From Varroa destructor (lineage: Eukaryota > Arthropoda > Arachnida > Mesostigmata > Varroidae), in contig NW_019211460.1 of NCBI RefSeq assembly GCF_002443255.2, positions 36,403,498-36,467,497 on the forward strand: a stretch of 64,000 nt of DNA, given 5' to 3'. The translations under genes and the position numbers were made by a program. Below the pieces are notes generated by a model that saw only the letters and a program-made list of their open reading frames with translations, was not told the origin of the DNA and searched no databases. Of this stretch, positions 39,101 to 52,260 are shown one piece after another. Numbering within the stretch: position 1 is the first letter of the stretch; each line of letters starts with the position of its first letter.

Positions 39101-39298
39101 CATGAAATCTGCATCATTCATAAGCTAGAGGCGGACAAAAGACGACTTGTCGAAGCTGTACTCGGCCACATGGAAACTAAATTGAACTCTCTGGGCAGGA
39201 CGCCTCTTACTGCTTTTCCGATCGCCTGTCTCTTCTGGTGGCCGTTGTCCGTTTCGGACCGCTGGCCCCGCGAATGCAATGTACAGCCCTCGAAATGA
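39101..39298 (+). CDS. Candidate terminal coding exon, 65 codons, unassigned
   Basis: Acceptor CTTCTTTTTACCAG ends at 39100. The following 65 codons plus TGA are open in phase 0 with charged content near the start (HKLEADKRRLVEAVLGHMET) and a Trp-rich tail. Roughly 60% of third positions are G/C in an A/T-rich neighbourhood. The minus strand is also open (39118..39327), so shadowing is possible. Same-strand upstream partner exons are not identified. No homology recognised. Confidence 0.28.
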   Translation, partial: HEICIIHKLEADKRRLVEAVLGHMETKLNSLGRTPLTAFPIACLFWWPLSVSDRWPRECNVQPSK

Positions 39299-42200
39299 AC
39301 GTCAAGCTGACATCGTGGCTCACCCATTACTGCTGTTTATAGTCCCCTGAGTGGACAGATCTCTTGGCCGCCATGGCCGGTTATTCTATCTCGCGTTGTG
39401 TGAATGTTGATGCACACGTGTGCTGCTGGTTGTTCGTTTAAGTAGGCACGCTCTACTTGAGCTACCCGTCCCCGTCAGCACAATACGTGAGTCTAGTTAA
39501 GTAACAGCTCAAAGCAACACCGCCTGTGTTTTGAGTCGTGCCTATATACCCTTCCTATCAAACGTTTGTGAAGATACTTTATCTCATGTAAAAATAACTC
39601 TGGATTCAATATGCACATCTGTTCGTCTGAATAATATTGAAGCACTTACTCCATGCAAAATTAATGAGAGTCCTGAACTAGACGCATATCAATCCGGTGG
39701 AGTTTCTTTGTTCCGCTGCAGATCATTCTGGAACCGCACAGCTACTGCGCAGAACGTGAGCGTTGGTCGCCCCCTATCCGAGGTACAGAAAGTGACGACG
39801 TGAGAACGAACAGCTAGTGGAACTAGCAAAAGATCAACGAAAAAGACAAAAATCAACAGAACTTTAAGTAGCGACACAACGGCAGCGTCTCTACTGCGAC
39901 TCAAAAATCAACTTGAAGTTTCGTTGTTTTCTTTCGCTGACCAAAAAACGACTCTCCCGATCGCCCCCTGCACGACGTCGTCCAGGAGACCTACGATGTC
40001 AGTGTTACTATCACCACAATTGCAACTAGTCAACGCAACAAGTGACTTATTCTACTCTTCACAACCACCATGGATAGAACCAATACAGGGAAACTATGTA
40101 ATCCATATTGTGGACCTTTACGTACTAACCGGAAGATCCTAATTAAGTCGATACATTGTTACGCAACGTTAGACCGTCCGTTCTCTTACATGAATGTCTT
40201 ATTTTGTTAATCTAAAATAACCGGTTAACAGCAGAGCTACCGGCTTCGTTTTCTTTTTTTTAGATGGTGCTAACCGAAACTGTCACATAGAATTGCTCGG
40301 TTATAATTGTACGACTCGGCAAAGAGAGATACACTGTTTTTTTTTTTAATACACACAAAATCACGCCATCGAATATGCCTAATCGAACAATCTGAAGGTT
40401 CACGTATAAAGATGGAGGTGAATTCTATATTATGCGACCGATCTTTATGTGCTAAGCCAGAGTAAGCTTTCTGAATTTCAACATGAACCACTTAGCATCC
40501 ACAACTAGCCACCCTGTTACGTTAGAATGAAGCTATTTTAAGGGATATATATGCACATTAAAAGTTCTGCCAGACAAAGAGATCAAAGAGACAAAGAGAT
40601 AACCCAGCTCTTTTAAAAATGTGTGCTTGTAGTAGATAAAGCTCGACGTCGACATTTTACCTGTAACCATATTGAAAAAATCGAAAGAACCTTGAAACCA
40701 ACACAATCGATAAACGGTGAATTTGTCACTATATTTAAGGTACGGAAGGTCCAGAGACTCGAGTAGGACGCGCGGGCCGGTAACGGCACAGATGTCACAG
40801 AACGCTCACGACTAGCGTTAAATCATTGAGGATATTTCTACGACTAATAATGGAACGGTTGCACATACGTTTAGACGTCAAACAATCGATTTGTTCCAAG
40901 CACAAAAAACATTACTGATAAATGCAGATAAAGTAGCAGTTTGTTACCGAACAGACCTTTATAGTGCTGGAACGGTCTTGGAAAAACGTGTCTGAATTAA
41001 ATACCGCCATTGTTGCCGACCACAAGTACAAACCAGCGACGGAAGTTGTTTCTATTTTAATTCTGGATCAAAACTGAACATGTTTTTTTAAAAAAATATG
41101 ATCTAATAAATAAGATCAGTAAATGAAACTCACATAAGCATACAGTTAGAGATCACAAGACCTTCCAGAGTAGGACGCTCGTATCGCTCATCATTGTGTA
41201 CCTAACGTCAAGCTGATGTTTATCGATATAGGATTATATCGCTAACTAGAGGAAAATGTTTGTCATCGGTAAAATTTGAAGTAATAATAATATCACACTG
41301 TATAAGCCGAAAAGGGTTTATATTATCAATTCATACCGGTTCGTCTTAATTTCACTAATTACGGATTATTCAATGTCCTTTGCTGAAGCCGAGATTGGCC
41401 ATTATAAAGTGTACGGCATTATCATATGATAAATACTACAATGTAGCTCATCTCATTTTGTCGAATAATTTGAAACGCTGTCACTTTTTTGTATTTAGCA
41501 TCTGGATGATTGAGCCGTTTGTCGCTATCGACTACCTAAATGTTGAGCCACATAACCGATTCTCTCTCCCGACCCAACAACGAAAATACATTGTACTGAC
41601 CAGCGATTTGGGGTGGCGCCCATTTCCGCAAGTGCCGCTTTGAACAGTCATATAGGCAGACCACATACAGACAAAAAGCTAAGGGGCAGTTCAACCAACG
41701 ATTATGCCCTGTGATGATACTGCACCAGTGGCTGTCAACCTACGCCTCCTAAGCCAGCCACATCAGCGGATTCACTACAGCGACAGCGGTCAACTGCTGG
41801 CAAGAAGCTGTTCGACGCACTACTCGTCTGCTTGTAGTTGTCCGGCTGAAGAGTAGTACGTAAGTTAGTGATCATTTCGAGTAAATCCTGAGCTATCTAT
41901 CCCCTCCCGTCCCGTCCCTCAACCCAATGTCATCCGAACCTCCGTGCGTGCTACACAATACTAAGTTATGACGAACCGACTGCACCGCTTCTTCTGAAGT
42001 ACATTCGTTGCAGTTGGACTTATAACAGGCTGCTTTGAGAAGTAACTTGTGACCCACTCATGCTGGCGTACCGCCAGCTATGTACTCACTATGTTAGAGT
42101 AGCTAAAGACGCACTCTATTCTACGGCGGCCCATAACACATTTATACACCAACTGACCTCTACTGACAATGAGTTTTCTTACAAAAAGACAATCATCACA

Positions 42201-42679
42201 TAAAGTCATAATTCCTACTATGTCACTCCTACTACATAGTACCTAAATAGCCATAAATTATCAGTTGCTAGCCCCGTTTCTTTTCTCAACGGCCAGTATG
42301 ACTGACATCTCAATGTGTCGTCTTGTGTTGGCTAACCCTATTCATGTCATCGCAATCATGTAGCAGACAAATGTAGCTAAGTCCGACTATGCTATTTACT
42401 GGCGACCGGCGACTACCTGCATCTCCTTCCGTGCCCCCTTCCCCGTAGCACACGCTCGTTGACATTATGATACAGGCTACTCCAGCGCACCGACGATAGG
42501 ACCACCGGCACATGAATAGCGTTCACTTGCTCATGGGTAGGGCTATATGCTTCATATGTGCAGGTAGGGCGTCGTGGTGGCCGACGTAGTCAGCCTGCAA
42601 TCATCGGATTTAGTGATCCAGATGAAATGATCACGGCATAGACCTAAGCGAGCCAGTCGGACGAACAACTCTCGAGAAA

Positions 42680-42822
42680 CTAAAGTAATCCACGCTTCAG
42701 TCCATAGCTCATTTCCCTTCCGCTTTGGTCTTCCTCACACTGTGGCCCGCTCATCTCCCATTGTAATAGCTCACTTCTGTCTTTTATTTTTACTACTGCT
42801 CCAGCTATCAATTTCCAGTCCC
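42680..42822 (-). CDS. Candidate terminal coding exon on minus strand, 46 codons
   Basis: On the minus strand a pyrimidine-rich acceptor (CCTCTCTCTTCAG) ends at 42823. After two bases completing a codon, 46 codons run to a TAG at 42680, with a hydrophilic composition (DWKLIAGAVVKIKDRSELLQ then a Glu/Gln/Ser-rich part). Third-position GC is about 41%, no better than background, so the case rests on the acceptor and composition only. No family recognised. Confidence 0.2.
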
Positions 42823-45800
42823 CTGAAGAGAGAGGAACCACGCAGACGGTCAGAGATGGAGATAAACAGGGCGTACACTGTAGATACACTTAACTCCACT
42901 GTGAAGCATAGCTAGCACTCTGGCTTTAAGATTGACAATTCAAAAGCCATCGTCACAGCGTAGCGCTCTGTCTAGAATGTGTACCTTCGATTTCACTCAT
43001 TTCCCCTAACTAACTACATGTCCCCGGCAAGGAGAAACCCTTTATCTGCGGGCGTCTAACATACACAAGCGGTTCGCGGATGGTGACTCACTTTCAAGAT
43101 ACAATACAAACCGAACACGAGAGCTTAACTTCATCGAATTAGCAAGCATACGCATTCTATAATTAGCTCCGAAACACAAACCTGTACATATACACCGAAC
43201 CGCAGCTGCTTACGTTATTGCAAAATACGATTGTTCCTAGTATATTTTTATGGATCTGTACAGTCCCCTTTGTCTGGGAAACCCAGCTGGATTGCTAACA
43301 CTTACACAAACGAACGTGCACACCATTGAGCCGTACTCGTACGTTATTCGAGAACTGTCGCACGAGACGATGGACAGCAAGATCGACTAGGATAGAATGG
43401 GTAGTGTGTAAGCTTTTTCCGAGCGAAACATGGGCTACTCGGAAAACTCGGCACCTTTTCTGAGGCATTGTTGGGTGGAGGTCAGTCATGCGGGCTGTCT
43501 ACGTGTGAGCACCCGTCGAATGATTTCACTCGAATGCCAAATCACTCGGTCAATAAGCACCAGCTGGACGTCATTTCGGCGTCAGCGGCCGCGGTTGAAT
43601 GGCTCCCAGCAGAATCGCGGGACAATCGGACTCGATGGATTACAGCGATGTTGCTCCTTCACTAGGCTACTACCGTCGCTCTTGTCTTCGTCGCCGCTGG
43701 TGCCACCGCCGTTATGTCGCCGATGATGTCAAACGGACGCTTCACCATACATGTGCAAGGCGTCGACGAGCTCGTTAGCAATGCTGATCAGCAGATGAAA
43801 TCAAGCAACGCACGACGCGACGCTAGCAACTTAACAGCTGCCATGTGACAGATGATGAACACTTTATTTTCGCAGCGTCCATTCCAACGACACGTAACGT
43901 CCAAACATGGCTGTTTGGACCGCTTTTCCTTTCGACTTGGAGCCTAACACAAAACTAACCCACCGCGCATTTAAGAATAACATGTTTATCTAGCATATAC
44001 GATAATAAATAGCTGTTATTCACGAGTGGCAATCGCTTGTATAAACACATATATATATATATATAGTAGCTTAGTAATTGTTGGTATCGACAAGCTTAGA
44101 AATACGCTCCACTCGCTGGCTATAGGCGAATTAGATAAATGGAAGAAGATATGTTCAGGCGGTCAAATCAGCACGGCGCCTAAATTTCGAGGTAAATTTT
44201 GTACTCGTGCTGCACATTGCAATGCATCGATTATAGTTCCGCTGTTAGGAACTTTACACGACAAGTCTTAACTATCCAAAAATGCGAGTATCTGTTTCAA
44301 CACGCGTTCGGGAGGGATGACGAATGAGATCTGCAAATGTGCAACAGGACGGCGCACCTACGTCATCGCGAGAACTTTTCAACACGCTGGCCGCTTTCCA
44401 AATCTGACGCCAACTTACATTCAAGTTTACGCGAAGAGCCGAGCACTCGGGAAGATTTGCAACCGAGTCGAAAATTGCGCTACAATATCAAAGGAAGCCT
44501 AAAATTGTAAGGAATATTAGTTGTATGCAAATGAACGCTGAAGCCTACCGTAGATAGTGTACACACTTTTTTCGGACAGGGTAAGCCAGCTGCGGTCATT
44601 TGCACTGTATAACCCAGAACAAACGTTTGTTACAAAAGCAAAAAAAAATTCCGCTAGTATATATATTTGGAAAGGTTCAAGACGCACCTGGAATGTGTGG
44701 AACTATATATATTCGATGTCAGGGCTGAAAAGTTAGAAGAAAACAACCGTCATCCACAGAAAGATTTGTCTTAACTTCGGTGTTCGTCATAAATATAATC
44801 CCTAGCCTAAATCGCTGAGACCCAGGCACGTAAGTCTGCTCTCGGAGTAGGTCTCTTTGAACTGTCATGTAGAAGAAAATACGGCGTCATCATGAAACGA
44901 TCAGATTTTGTTGACAGCTAGTTAATGAGCTGTTAAGTTGAGAAAGATTTTTCCCTTTTCAATAGAAAAAGTTTACTGGGAATTGGCAAAAACTTATTTT
45001 TGCGAGCCATACATCGTGCGAGGCAGCAGTGTTCGGCTAGGTAAGCATGGTATTTCGGACGTCTCGCACGTCCGCGCCCACTGAACTCTGCCGCGTAATA
45101 ATCCGACGCTTGGTCTGCTGTTACAGTTGTTGTTGTTGTTGTCATCGTCGCCGTGCCTGTTATTGTGTTTGCGATGTTTCGGTTAAGGCCAACGCCTAAA
45201 CGTTAACATCGGCCCACTAAGCAATCAGTACAGCACCGACATTGAGGCAGGCCGACCAGATCTCATTTTAATTATGATATTGCGAAACTGAATGATGATG
45301 ATGATGGTGATACTGGTGCTGCTTTCACGTGCAGAGTGTCGAGTATAACGCGCTGCTACGGTAGCCAATGTCAAAGCTAGAATTACGTGCCGTAAATACA
45401 CATAAATGTTACAGTTGAGCTGTTCGTATTGAATACGAAATTCCAAAATCTAACTCAAGACCACACATCAGATCTGGTCGAATTTAGTTTCCCTGTACCG
45501 GAAGGCCTGTAGTTGGTGAGAGTGGGTCCTAAGAACAGGTGAAGACATCCAGTCTGATATCGGTCGGCAGTATGAACATAGGCTGGACTTGAGCTCTCCT
45601 TCTAAGGTTGAGCTGCCGACGAAGGTGTAACCATGACATGGGCAAACATGTGACGTCTCATTTATATGATAAACCACGCCAAGAAGCAGATACAGTACAA
45701 TGGCCGCAATGTTTGTTTGCACACTTTGCAACGGTCGCCACGTTATAGCAGGTAGGTCTCGTTAGTCTCGTCTGAGGTAGTTCGAAGGGACTATCAGATA

Positions 45801-48800
45801 TAATAAAAGCAGAAAAACAAATACCGCGGTTCAGCCTCTGTCGTGTGCGCAATACGTTGTTTATATGAGTGTTAAAATATAATCTAATATATAGATACAG
45901 GCGTGCGGATGTGTGTGCACGTATATTGAGTCCGCTGGCTACAATTTCATTATGATGGCAGCAGTGGCGGTGGGTGTAAAGCCAGAGGGAGCGGGATTAG
46001 CGGGGTGTCATGTCGCTCAGTGTACGCGCTTCGAAGGGCCTTGTTGAAACGGATCCGGCCGGCCGCCCGAACTTTGGTGGCTAGACGACCTAATACTAGC
46101 CGATGATAGTCCAACTCTACCGTTTCGATCCTACAAATTCTAACCTAGCTAGCACCGTGGGTGATCATCGCGTCGTACACGTACAACACCTACTACAGCA
46201 TGGGCTGCCATTCGCGCTTCCGTCGCGGCGGGGCTTTTACATACAATGAGCGAATGGACAAACTGTACACAGTGTCTCTGTACACGTGTGCGCGCTACAA
46301 TGCCCAGTAGTTGGCGAGCCGGCTGCAACGAACGGACACCGGGCTGCGCCAGTTGTCTCTGAGCTGGCATAGCTGGCGCCGTACAACGCGCCTCGGACAG
46401 GTGTGTCGACGCTACTGTTTCTATGTTAGTGAGTGTCTGATAGGGGAAGGGGAGAGCGTGACAAATATTTGGGCCAATGGTGATGCTGCCTAAGGCGGGA
46501 AGTGTCCCCGCGGCCCCTACTCGAGGCAGGCCTGCTCGACGCTGCTGCCGCACGGCGCATTAGGAGCGCGTAGTAACTCAGTTCAAAAAATTTATTGATG
46601 AGACGTTGGCTGCTACGACACTAGAGGATTTAATGTATTTGGGCTTGTTTCATAGCGCATAATCTCCATAAGCGAGTTGCCTACAAATGTAAATATTGAT
46701 ATGGCACAACTTGTTTTTGACAAAAGTCGTTTAATTTTTACGCATGAATTTAGTGAATGATAGACGCACGATTGTATAGAACCGCTGAGCTTCTGCACTA
46801 TACGACAGAAGCATCGTTCTGTGCAGCAAGTCGTGATTTTACCGGCGTCGTAGACGTATCTAGGACATATGGCAAGAAAAGTCTAGCATCAACTGTGCTT
46901 CGCTAACAAAATACGCGATCTAAAACGAGACCGTTACGAGACTGCGTTCACCCGCATCGTATCATCTGCCTATATGATCTTTACTGTATTTTAGTTACTA
47001 CGTGGATGAACGTATCGCGTTTATTCAAGCTAAACTTAATCTCACACACTTGCGTAAAATGCTTTCGTGTTCTGCAAGAATAACAATTATATAACACCGA
47101 ACTCCGGTATATGCTCATCTGAAAATGTCGCAAAGTACTTTGTGCGTTGTTTATTGGGAAAAGCCAATATTCAGTACGCTAGAATTGATGTTATCCGAAA
47201 TCACACAAAAATTGGGTCATATTTTCCCTTCAGAGGCACGGGGTCGCACAGAACTATCTGCATCGTCGAGAAGACAGTTGACACCCCCATTGAGCGTCAT
47301 ATTTTTTGTGCTCTTTGGCGACGTGATCACGATGCCCCCGGCTTTACCTCGTTTTTCGACCCATCGAACAACTGAGCCTGAAAGGTTACAGTAGTAGATC
47401 TGTGCGCCATTTCCTGTGCTTCCATCTGTTTTGACGCGAGAACGAATACCACTATATACGATAGGTGTAACTGTCATTCAGAGGATGGCACAGGCGCATT
47501 CATTAGATGGCTGAAAAAAGTGACTGACAGTCAACTAATCTGCTAGAGTTTGGCCGCATCGCAACCACTAGCACATTGTGTCGCCTGAAACCTAGTGAAA
47601 ACATAATGATTTGCTAATGAGCTCCGAAAATGCTTGGGCCATAGCCAGCTAATTTTATTCGTCTGAGCCGTTCTATGCACAGTTTACAAATAACAACTGT
47701 TATTGTTGTTTAATTACATTAATATTGGATACGTAGCGGAGCTCTGTGAAAATGTTTATTCGATCTCTAATGGCGATCCCCGCATCCTGTTGACCGAAGA
47801 GCTACGTCACCTCTACGCCCCATCATTATTGACCCATATTTGTTTCGGACACTGAAGATATAGCTTGTACACTTCAATGTCAGCCTTACGTGTTACGTAG
47901 TTACTAAATATCGAAACGGTACATCTTGCCGACGGTAGATTCAACCAAGCGGAATTAATCGATACATCACGAAGCGATCTAATTTAGTGTTAACAAAGCT
48001 GGTTCAATTCAAAGAACGATCGTGTCATAAATAATAGAATAAAGTCATCTAACGTGCGCGAGTTTACCGTTTAACAGATGGGTCACGGATAGTTCGCAGT
48101 GTTTAAAGTCTGGAACGTTATGGTAATCGCTGAATAGGAATATTACATGGCGTGTCATATAATTGCTCTGCGTGCCCGTGAAAGGAAGGATTTAAATATT
48201 TAGTTTCATCTCGCATATATAAGTGACAGTTATGTTTCGGAGCACGCAGATCAGTTCTGTGTGGATGTTGGCAGGCCATGCGGTACATCACACTCGCTCT
48301 TTACACTTTCCGCTCGATGATCTCCTTCAGACATGTAGTATCCTAGAGGCGTACGATGTATCCATGAATTCTGGCGAAAAACTAATTATAGTGATATTGG
48401 TTTCTGCTTAGTATAGCCACGAACTATCGAGCGCTTCTCAAGGATGAACACTGGCGGGTAATAAGGGCGTCGAGGAGCGCATAGGAGGTTTTCAGTTTCG
48501 AGCTAAAAGCTTTCATGCCCCTTACTCCGTGCCCAATCACCTTTGCGATCCGACGCGCCTCCAACCGCCTCAAGTAGCTGAGTGTACGGGATTCACGAAT
48601 GAGGTACTTTGTATGCGCTGAGACAGCACACGAATCACCCCTTAGCTCCATTAGCAGCCTTCCTGTACGTCAGCTCCTTGTTTCTGTTGCATCTTCAGAT
48701 GAATACTTTCCGATCAGACAGTCATATGAAACATCTACTTAATTCTCTTAAAAATGGGCACACGGTACCTATGTATAGGTATCCATTATATGTAAATATA

Positions 48801-51220
48801 GAGAATGCATAAGCCGCTTTTTTATTAGAGAAAAAAAGAGAAACTATATGAAACCACTAGGTGTTTTTTTGACAATTCATTCAGGACGACAAAGAATCGA
48901 AATATTTTTTATAACAGTTTCAGCTATTCCTCCAACAGGTTAAGTCCTTTTATTAAACCATCCATGATTAGCTTGAGAACTCTATGTGAAAATGTTGTTA
49001 ACGCTAACTTACTGAATGACTTAAGTTGCCTAGGGATACAACTAGGCTTAGTAGAAGTATGTGATCGTGCATTAAAAGATTGTAAAAGCTTTGCCGGTCG
49101 TTGTGGTCAATACGTATCGCACATATTCATGTTATTAATATAACTCTTTATTAAAATTATAATTATTAACATAACAGCGGTACTTTATACGCCATACGCA
49201 CCGCATATTGCGGATACTCTTGCTTAATTCATCAGCAGCTGGCTTTACATTGCACAGCATAACCTCGTTGGGGGCTAGGGTCAACAAATCATAAATATAT
49301 ATATATATATATAATATAATATAAATAAAATTATACAACTGGAGTTTACGTGAACCTAAGTGTTGAAAAATAAAAAATATAATGAAATAGTAAAATAAAG
49401 CCATTGTGCAACGTCATAACTTTTGTTTATTCTCTGATTTTTATCTACTGTTTTGTCATTTAACATTAGAGCACTCATTTTAGTTCCACTCAACCGGTTT
49501 CCTTTCTTTTGCTGAGCGGCACGTTCAGGAGATTTACGATCTTCAGGAGAATGTTTCAGTGCAGTCTTCAAATTTTTACGTCCGGCATCGCCATTGAGGG
49601 CTTTATCAGACGGATGGGGTGCTTAGCTATCACCTACCTATCACAGGGATAATGTTTTCCTGCCTGTCGCATTGCCACGAAACGAGGCCTTTCCTCACAA
49701 TGACCTGAAGGCTTAGATACCTAAAATGCACCCAACGAATTGGCATATAAAAATATCATGCTCATGTATCAAATTGCGATACAATGCATCCATATACCGG
49801 GTTGCGGCTTCGAGTGTTTGAAATTTCCCTTTCGCCTGTAACCATATCTGTATACAATTTGGGGCCAATAATTGCACATCGGTCGTGCCCTTCTTTGAGC
49901 TAATTATCTGAACCCGTCATTACAAACCGTGTTTTATCCCTTACAGTAAATCGTTCCCTCTGATAATGACGATACCCACCGCACTATATATCCACCCATA
50001 TATCCTCCGACCGTTTTTCAACTCTTGGTACTACTAATGCAGGTACCTTTTTTTTTTTTTTTTTTTTTTATATAACGGCCAAATATACAATAACAATGCC
50101 TAGCGATTCATCGATCAATTTACATTAGTTCATTTCTATTTTGTATCGATCCTAATCGAACTCGATTATAACGATTTCAAAAAAAATTCGCGGGAAAACG
50201 TTGAGGTTGCTAGCGTATAAAGCATCCTTAAAATTACTCGAAAAAAAAAGATATAAGTGATCTTGCAAGGTTTGCGAGAATGTTATGGCGGTGATAATGA
50301 TAGTGAGAACGGTCTATATTATATCACTCTGATAATCACATTACCGGCGACTGGTTGAAATCCTAAATTGAACTAATTCCCCTAAGAGGAGAATAAGTGT
50401 GTTGCCGTAAAAACCTGAGGCGTTTTCTAAGGATGCCACAGAATTCAGATATGAAGGCTTAATATATTCTTTACGGTAAGCACATTTATTTAAAGCTGCT
50501 TATCTCAGCTTATTTTTTTTAATTACACAAAGGCCATATCCGGGTGGTTGTTTGTTACCCGAACACCCATGCCAGTAATTTTAGGAAACAAATTACAATA
50601 AAACATTTTCTCGTTCCTTTTTAGCGCTACTCTGCGCATCCAGCAGCGCGTAGTAAGCGTAATCGTATACGAACTTCGAAGCAGTCTATTTAGTAAATTT
50701 TCGCTCCTGTGAACAGCTTGAGTTAACGGGCGCGGACAGATACGAACGTTTTTGTCCTTTCTCTAAATAAAGCAATTTTCGCAATTGTAAATGTTGCGCT
50801 ACAAGAGCGGCTTCAGTTCTATCACGTCGTTATCAAGACGTCACAGTAACAGAACGGTATAAAACAACAACAACAACAACTCTATACTTTGTTACCGATT
50901 GCGATTTTTGAAGGTCTTCGCTCAATTCTAGGTTTTAGCTCCGTACAGAAGATAGTTTTAAATAATGTGGGAATGATACTCATAAATGAGTAGATCAGGG
51001 CTAATGACCACATGGGTATCAATGATGTGATCTAACGTAGATTCCTCTCAATACATCAACTCTTGTCGTGTTCTTAAGCTTGAAAACGTTAACTAAACAG
51101 CAGGCCCTTTCAGGGGCTGAGTCAACTTCCAGAATCAAGCCCTTAACAGAATCTGCCAGCTTTTTCTGCCAGAAACCATTTCTTTGAAGGTTGTTGATAC
51201 ACCCATTAAACTTAAACAAT
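42823..51220. other. No supported gene; GC-rich patch near 46 kb
   Basis: GC-rich patches at 43420-43820 and 45940-46560 are open in several frames on both strands (for example 46149..46553 minus), typical of a GC-rich island rather than proof of coding. TA and T22 arrays follow. Confidence 0.45.
50048..50069. repeat. T22 homopolymer
   Basis: Twenty-two consecutive T. It could be the remnant of a poly-A tail of a retroposed sequence on the minus strand, but no element body is recognisable beside it. Confidence 0.9.
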
Positions 51221-52260
51221 CAAGGTCGGCTTCGTCATCCAACAAAGGAAACAGCATTGCAGTTAAATTTTAGCAAAAGAATAACGTATTTGCCGTCATT
51301 CTCCTCAACGGTTTCCCGTTTTCCAACCAATTTATTTATCCCTTCTCGACAGCAATGTTGAAGAATTTTCGGCCAATTTTTGAGCGTCGTTACACTGTAA
51401 AATGTACTTCGACTAATTTAACTTGCCAGGGACGCTATGCTTGGTGGGTGCAAAAAAGGTTCCACCTAAGTTCTTTTACTCTTGTACCCTTTCAACCCTT
51501 GTCACATGTAACCTGGTATTGTCGTAGATAAGGACGACCTTGCTTTCTGTATCATTTCGAAGCTGTCCGATCGATCCTTTCAGTGTGCAGCAATTGGCTA
51601 TATACAAATACTTGTTGTCAGTTTCGTTGCTATCAGCTCTACAACCGAAATCTGCCTAACTCTAGAGTTAAGTATACCTCTTAAAGCTACCCATTTATTT
51701 TTCTAATTCATATGGACACCCTATTTGTCCTTATCCATAACAATCCTGTATGGAAGCTTGTTGTTGTGATGTCGCACTGATGAACTGGAAAGAAACGAAA
51801 AGTTGTGCCTTCTTGTGCAGTTTTTTTTTATCCAGGATAGCCAGTTTCGCCACACCCAAGCCCTTATTTTCTAACAAAATTTCGCACATTCAAAATGCCT
51901 GATTATAATCTAATGGGTTCATATTCTAGGTCGTTGTTGAATCTGGCAACTTCTTTCATCTCTGCCGAAGCATCATATATGAAACGGCCGGCGCACCGTT
52001 GGCCGTTTGGTTAACCTCGCCAAAACCAAATTATAGCAGGTATAGAAAACGCACGTTGTGCACCAGAGACGTCAATCTCTACAGCTTCAAAATTGAAGTC
52101 AACTTAAAGTTAACGAAGCAGAAAAACGAAACTATAGTAGGCTTGTGGAGGACATAGGGCGCTTTTTAATCGCATTTGGCAATAAGCAAGCGGTAAAAAG
52201 GTAAAAATATCGGCAAATTAACTTCCTTCATATCACAGCCTGCTATCTAGGCCCACCTAA
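51221..52260 (-). mobile_element. Decayed mariner (Tc1/mariner, DD34D) transposon
   Basis: Read on the minus strand, broken pieces of mariner transposase occur in the right order: an YRIV block before the first catalytic region (51739..51750), VLIYDNTRLHVTRV matching the HDNARPHVA block around the second Asp (about 51500..51535), HPPSIASLAS (51421..51450) matching HPPYSPDLAP, and a C-terminal REGINKLVG...ENDGKYV (51283..51348). Frames change repeatedly and stops interrupt it. The third catalytic Asp position reads Ser. The ends fit mariner inverted repeats: minus-strand TTAGGTGGGCCTAGATAGC at 52260 going inward and plus-strand CAAGGTCGGCTTCGTCATCC at 51221, sharing AGGTnGGCnT. Span about 1040 bases against roughly 1.3 kb for intact elements, so internal deletions are likely. 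Non-autonomous fossil. Confidence 0.82.

Larger units (their letters stand above)
30502..42679. other. Mostly unique A/T-rich sequence
   Basis: Includes the G19 run, the TAGTTTAACGG repeat and a series of plus-strand frames from 33504 to 35929 (135, 116, 103 codons) with no recognisable domain. At 39373 a perfect Kozak string GCCGCCATGG starts only 22 codons. A GTAAGT donor-like site lies at 41859, after a GC-rich patch. Confidence 0.5.

Noticed and set aside
46149..46553. 134-codon minus-strand frame
   Set aside because: Lies in a GC-rich patch open in several frames on both strands; Ala/Arg-rich composition follows base content.
47067..47477. Three overlapping frames of 86-102 codons
   Set aside because: Open in several frames at once without recognisable domain or splice context.
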